NCBI RefSeq assembly: GCF_014855515.1
Contig: NZ_JACYFK010000005.1
Span: 186,001 to 250,000 of the forward strand
DNA: 64,000 nt
Reading direction: 5' to 3'
Source of the DNA: Euzebyella marina
GTDB lineage: Bacteria > Bacteroidota > Bacteroidia > Flavobacteriales > Flavobacteriaceae
Below are positions 60,342-64,000 of the stretch, piece by piece (position 1 is the first letter of the stretch; each line of letters starts with the position of its first letter). The translations under genes and the position numbers were made by a program. A model generated the notes under the pieces. That model worked only from the letters and a program-made list of their open reading frames with translations. It was not told where the DNA came from and ran no database searches.

Positions 60342-61364
60342 ATGTACGAACCCCGGTCATTTTTAGACAAGCTCTTTTTGGTCATTAAAGGCCTGTGCAT
60401 GGGGGCTGCCAATAAGGTTCCCGGTGTATCGGGTGGCATTGTAGCCTTTGTGGCCGGCTTTTACGAAGAGTTTATCTATTCCCTTCAAAAAATCAATACC
60501 AAGGCTTTTAAGCTACTTTTCAATGGTAGGTTTAAAAGTTTCTATCGGTATGTAAACGGCCCTTTTCTTTCTCTACTTCTTTTTGGTATGCTGGTCAGCT
60601 ATTTCAGCATTTCGAAGTTGTTGGATTATTTTTTGGAACAAAAAGAACTGTACGTTTGGGCTGCTTTCTTCGGAATGATTTTGGGGTCTATTTATTACAT
60701 CTCAAAAGATTTTGAACATTGGAACCGAACCACGATAACCTCGGGAATTATCGGTCTTATTATAGGAATCTCCATTAGTTTTCTGAGTCCAGCAAAAGAG
60801 AACGACAACCTATTTTTCATCTTTTTATGTGGCATGATCAGTGTTTCGGGTATGACCCTGCCGGGGCTCTCAGGATCTTTTATCCTCATTCTTCTAGGAA
60901 ATTATGTATTGTTGCTGGTCGATTCGGTCAACGCATTGTATGACACTTTTGCCGAAATACTCAGAGGTGATTTTAGTTTCGTCGATAATGGTGAACGTCT
61001 AGATACCTTAGTTATATTGGCAGTTTTCACGGTAGGTTCAGCTACTGGTTTGGTGAGCCTATCCCATTTGTTGAGTTATGTTCTAAAGCACTTTAAACAT
61101 ATTACCACGGCGGTAATTATTGGTTTTATTACGGGGTCTTTAGGAGTGGTATGGCCATGGAAAAAAACTATTATAAAAACGGACAGTGAGGGAAATGCCA
61201 TCTTAGATTCTAACGGCAAACAGATCATAGTCAACTACGAACGTTACCTGCCCGATTGGGGCAGTTATGAAACGTGGTGGGCCCTTTTTTTCGTAATTGT
61301 GGGTGTAGTTATATTGCTTTCTTTGGATTGGTACGGAAAAAACAGAAAAAAGAATAATGATTGA
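60342..61364 (+). CDS. DUF368 (PopT-type) polyprenyl-phosphate translocase candidate, copy 2
   Basis: A 340-residue paralogue of the preceding gene, with MGAANKVPGVSGGIVAF, MTLPGLSGSFILILLGNY and about nine membrane segments. It differs by a charged loop of about 30 residues near residue 200 (DTFAEILRGDFSFVDNGE) and another near residue 275. It overlaps aroE by 8 bases, so the two are translationally coupled. Confidence 0.9.
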   Translation: MYEPRSFLDKLFLVIKGLCMGAANKVPGVSGGIVAFVAGFYEEFIYSLQKINTKAFKLLFNGRFKSFYRYVNGPFLSLLLFGMLVSYFSISKLLDYFLEQKELYVWAAFFGMILGSIYYISKDFEHWNRTTITSGIIGLIIGISISFLSPAKENDNLFFIFLCGMISVSGMTLPGLSGSFILILLGNYVLLLVDSVNALYDTFAEILRGDFSFVDNGERLDTLVILAVFTVGSATGLVSLSHLLSYVLKHFKHITTAVIIGFITGSLGVVWPWKKTIIKTDSEGNAILDSNGKQIIVNYERYLPDWGSYETWWALFFVIVGVVILLSLDWYGKNRKKNND

Positions 61365-62100
61365 TAGCAAAAAAAGGTTTGGCCTTGTCGGAAGAAATAT
61401 TTCTTACTCTTTTTCTAGAGGATATTTCAAGAAAAAGTTCGAAACCCTGCAACTGGAAAATCACTCGTATGAGAATTTTGACCTTCAAGAGGCTGATCAG
61501 TTTCCTGATATGCTCAAAAACAATAAGGATTTAAAGGGTTTAAACGTAACCATACCCTACAAACAAGATGTTATTGAATTTTTGGATAGTCTAAGTCCTC
61601 AGGCAAGTGAAATTGGTGCAGTCAACACTATTCAATTTACGCCTTCGGGTCTTGTAGGGCACAATACAGATGCCTATGGCTTTCAAAAATCACTAGAACC
61701 CCATTTAAAGGCTCACCATACCAAAGCTCTCATTCTAGGCACTGGGGGCGCATCTAAGGCCATTGCCTACGTATTGAAAGAACTAAAAATAGAGTTTAAA
61801 ATCGTTTCAAGAAGTCCTCTAGAGAATCAGTTGAATTATAATGATCTTGACGAAAAAACGATTAAAGAGCACACGCTGATTACCAACTGTACCCCACTTG
61901 GCACGCATCCCAATATAGAATTTAAACCTAATATACCGTATAAGTTTATTGGTAAAGACCATTTACTTTTTGACCTGATTTACAATCCTAATAAGACCGC
62001 ATTTCTTAAAGAGGGTGAATCAAGAGGTGCTCAAATCTGTAATGGATTGAGAATGCTTGAATTGCAAGCTGACAGGGCTTGGGAAATATGGAATATGTAA
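61357..62100 (+). CDS. aroE: shikimate dehydrogenase
   Basis: AroE reduces 3-dehydroshikimate with NADPH in aromatic amino-acid synthesis. The 247-residue protein has ISYSFSRGYFKKKFE in place of the classical HSxSPxxHN substrate loop (the usual form in Bacteroidota), GLNVTIPYKQDV with the catalytic lysine, GAVNTI, GHNTDAYGF with the catalytic aspartate and the dinucleotide loop LGTGGASKAIA. It is the last gene of the DUF368 run. Confidence 0.93.
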   Translation: MIDSKKRFGLVGRNISYSFSRGYFKKKFETLQLENHSYENFDLQEADQFPDMLKNNKDLKGLNVTIPYKQDVIEFLDSLSPQASEIGAVNTIQFTPSGLVGHNTDAYGFQKSLEPHLKAHHTKALILGTGGASKAIAYVLKELKIEFKIVSRSPLENQLNYNDLDEKTIKEHTLITNCTPLGTHPNIEFKPNIPYKFIGKDHLLFDLIYNPNKTAFLKEGESRGAQICNGLRMLELQADRAWEIWNM

Positions 62101-62402
62101 TGTCATTTCTTAACAACCGGAATCTATTTTGATATAATCAAGATTTTCTGGCTTCACTAGCTTCTAAGAGTGAATTTAATTGACGCCCCGACCCGATTGC
62201 TGTGGTTTCTTAAAATAATGTGAGAACCTTTGTACTTTATAAGGTTGTTAGTATCTTACCATTAAATAGAGCTGATGTTTAAAATCACAATTCATTAATC
62301 TTATCATGTGATTACATTCAGTCCCTAAGAATTTTTGGAGAAGGAGAATGCATACCGAAAAATATTTCAAGGTGTGTAAGGGTCAAACAAACAACAACGA
62401 TA
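62101..62402. other. 302-base intergenic region before the DUF349 gene
   Basis: I see no convincing reading frame, terminator or RNA gene here. No exact TAnnTTTG box is present. The nearest is AGAATTTTTGG around 62330. The DUF349 promoter is therefore not identified. Confidence 0.5.
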
Positions 62403-64000
62403 ATGTCTGAAGATAAAAAACTTCAAGAGAACATAACGGAGGCAGAGAACCCGAAGGGTGAAACTGTTTCCCAAACTGAAGCATCTGAGATTGAAAATGA
62501 TAGTGTAGCTTCGGGGAACAACTCAAACGATGTAGATACTGAAGATACATTGACGGATCAACCCGCAAGCGAAAACAACGAAGTTGTTGAATCTGCAGAT
62601 ACATCATCGAGCGACGAACCAGATGACAATGCAGATAATCAGGACGACGTTCTGGGCGAAATCGATGAAAATAATGCCGAAGATGCCGAAGATACCGACA
62701 ACCAGCACAGGCACACCATACCTATTCTAGACTACCATTCTATGTCGATGGAAAACTTAGTAGGTGAGTTACAACGACTGGTGAGAAACGAGAAAGTACA
62801 GGCCATCAAAAAACATGTTGATGGCATTAAATCTGAATTTGACCTTAAATTTCAAGATTTCATTGAGCAGAAAAAAGAAGATTTCGTCGCCAGTGGCGGT
62901 AACGAAGTTGATTTTCGCTATAACTCTGTTACGAAAAGGCAGTTTAACGAGGTATACTCAGACTATCGTGAAAAGCGCAACCAATACTATAAAAACTTAG
63001 AAAAAGACTTAAAGTCTAATCTCAACAAAAGGCTTGAAATCATTGAAGAACTCAAAGGATTGGTAAGTGTTGAAGAAGACATGAACTCGACTTATAAAAC
63101 CTTTAAAGATTTACAGGAACAATGGCGAAACGCCGGCCCCATACCTAGAGCCAATTACAACGATGTTTGGAGAACCTATCAGCACCATGTAGAAATTTTC
63201 TATGATTTTCTGCATTTGAACCGTGAGTTGCGCGATCTTGATTTTAAACACAATCTTGGCGAAAAAGAGAAACTGGTTCAGCAAGCCGAGGCGCTAGCTA
63301 CCGAACCAGACCTCAACAAAGTCTTTAGAGAGCTTCAGATACTTCATAAAATCTGGAAAGAAGATGTCGGGCCTGTAGGCCAAGAGCACCGTGAAGAAAT
63401 TTGGGAGCGTTTTAGCAATGCTACCAAAGTATTGCACCAAAGAAGACAGGATTATTACAAACAGCTCGATTCTGAGTACGAAAAAAACTGGGAAAAGAAA
63501 CAGGAAATTATATCTGAAATAAGGCAGGTTGCCGGTAATACCGCTAATAACCATAGAGGATTACAGCAGCAAATAAAAAAGGTAGAAGCACTGAGAGAGC
63601 AGTTTTTTACGGCAGGCAAAGTTCCTAGAAATAAGAATGAAAAAACTTGGTCTGAGTTCAAAGAGACGGTTAGAAGTTTTAACCGTAACAAAAATTCTTA
63701 TTATAAGAACCTAAAAAAAGAGCAGCAAGATAACCTTCAGAAGAAAAGAGAACTTCTCAATTTGGCAGAATCCCTTAAAGATAGTGACGATTGGGATAGC
63801 ACTACCCCGCAAATGAAGCGCATACAGAGCGATTGGAAAAAAATCGGACATGTACCGCGAAAGTATTCCGATAAAATCTGGAAAGAGTTTAAAAATGCCT
63901 GCAACCATTATTTTGATAGGCTGCATGCGCTTAAGAACAAAGACTTTAAAGAGGAAGAAGATAACCTAAAGAAAAAGGAGGCCTGCCTTGACAAATTAAA
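62403..64000 (+). CDS. DUF349 protein, N-terminal part (cut by window edge)
   Basis: The frame is open from this ATG to the window end, 532 residues so far. The first 100 residues are strongly acidic and rich in Asn and Ser (low complexity), followed by HTIPILDYHSMSMENLVGEL. Then come repeated helical DUF349 units with the recurring pattern L-x-x-x-W-(R/K)-x-x-G-x-(I/V)-P-R, for example EQWRNAGPIPRANYNDVW and SDWKKIGHVPRKYSDKIW (written SDWKKIGHVPRKYS). DUF349 proteins are long coiled helical proteins of unclear function in Bacteroidota and other groups. No signal peptide is present. Confidence 0.88.
   Translation, partial: MSEDKKLQENITEAENPKGETVSQTEASEIENDSVASGNNSNDVDTEDTLTDQPASENNEVVESADTSSSDEPDDNADNQDDVLGEIDENNAEDAEDTDNQHRHTIPILDYHSMSMENLVGELQRLVRNEKVQAIKKHVDGIKSEFDLKFQDFIEQKKEDFVASGGNEVDFRYNSVTKRQFNEVYSDYREKRNQYYKNLEKDLKSNLNKRLEIIEELKGLVSVEEDMNSTYKTFKDLQEQWRNAGPIPRANYNDVWRTYQHHVEIFYDFLHLNRELRDLDFKHNLGEKEKLVQQAEALATEPDLNKVFRELQILHKIWKEDVGPVGQEHREEIWERFSNATKVLHQRRQDYYKQLDSEYEKNWEKKQEIISEIRQVAGNTANNHRGLQQQIKKVEALREQFFTAGKVPRNKNEKTWSEFKETVRSFNRNKNSYYKNLKKEQQDNLQKKRELLNLAESLKDSDDWDSTTPQMKRIQSDWKKIGHVPRKYSDKIWKEFKNACNHYFDRLHALKNKDFKEEEDNLKKKEACLDKL

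Noticed and set aside
1-64000. Mobile elements, prophage, CRISPR arrays, tRNA or rRNA genes
   Set aside because: Gaps between genes are short, and no transposase, integrase, regular repeat array or tRNA-like cloverleaf was seen by eye.

Overview
The window is one continuous stretch of bacterial chromosome, densely packed with ordinary genes and about 40% GC by eye. It most likely comes from a marine member of the Flavobacteriaceae (Bacteroidota). The evidence is a gliding-motility lipoprotein (GldI), clade-typical families (DUF5683, DUF3810, DUF4212 with a VC_2705-type symporter, long signal peptidase I, OstA-like protein, DUF349), promoters of the Bacteroidota type TAnnTTTG, few Shine-Dalgarno sequences and frequent TTG/GTG starts. 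I see no rRNA, tRNA, CRISPR array, insertion sequence, phage gene or integrase. No species is claimed.

Layout. Bases 1-916: the end of a PQQ-type sugar dehydrogenase and a small cytochrome c. Bases 918-10117: an amino-sugar / peptidoglycan-recycling block. It holds murQ and a DeoR regulator on the minus strand, and divergently a NagB-LmbE fusion, a GHL10 lipoprotein, an AmpG-like permease, NagZ and AnmK. Bases 10172-14142: a two-part Na+/solute symporter with acetyl-CoA synthetase, probably acetate uptake and activation. Bases 14197-22728: a drug-efflux MFS gene on the minus strand, then udk, a DivIC-like gene, parA, parB, DUF5683, dapB, lepB and moeA. Bases 22732-28199 (minus): two secreted amidohydrolase-like proteins and a DUF3810 membrane zincin. 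Bases 28352-33098: pepD (plus), then DUF805 and the nrnA-gldI-PPIase operon (minus).

Bases 33334-35637: ndk (plus), then recF, a lipoprotein and a DUF721/DciA-like gene (minus). Bases 35753-41948 (plus): a TPR protein, ribH, a small membrane protein, mutL, two rhomboid proteases and an endonuclease/exonuclease/phosphatase-family protein. Bases 41928-47532 (minus): DUF6122, WbqC-like and TSUP genes, then a nearly complete molybdenum-cofactor operon (moaD, moaE, moaA, moaC, mobA, and moeB with a rhodanese domain). Bases 47581-64000: a lipoprotein (minus), then on the plus strand an RNA methyltransferase, an M48 protease, relA/spoT, fur, purA, an OstA-like protein, a class III aminotransferase, a TPR protein, two tandem DUF368 (PopT-type) genes, aroE and the start of a DUF349 gene that runs off the end.

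How the genes fit together. MurQ gives GlcNAc-6-phosphate from MurNAc-6-phosphate, NagZ and AnmK feed MurNAc-derived sugars in, the AmpG-like permease imports muropeptides, and the NagB part of the fusion ends the route at fructose-6-phosphate. The fused LmbE domain could be the missing deacetylase (inference). Exact TAnnTTTG boxes sit inside or beside several over-long reading frames (udk, ndk, fur, nrnA, the 37.2-kb small gene) and show that the true starts lie downstream. No wholly new system is evident. The best leads are the NagB-LmbE fusion with its operator repeats, the amidohydrolase pair with degenerate metal sites, the tandem DUF368 genes, and the Moco operon coupled to a sulfite-exporter-type permease.
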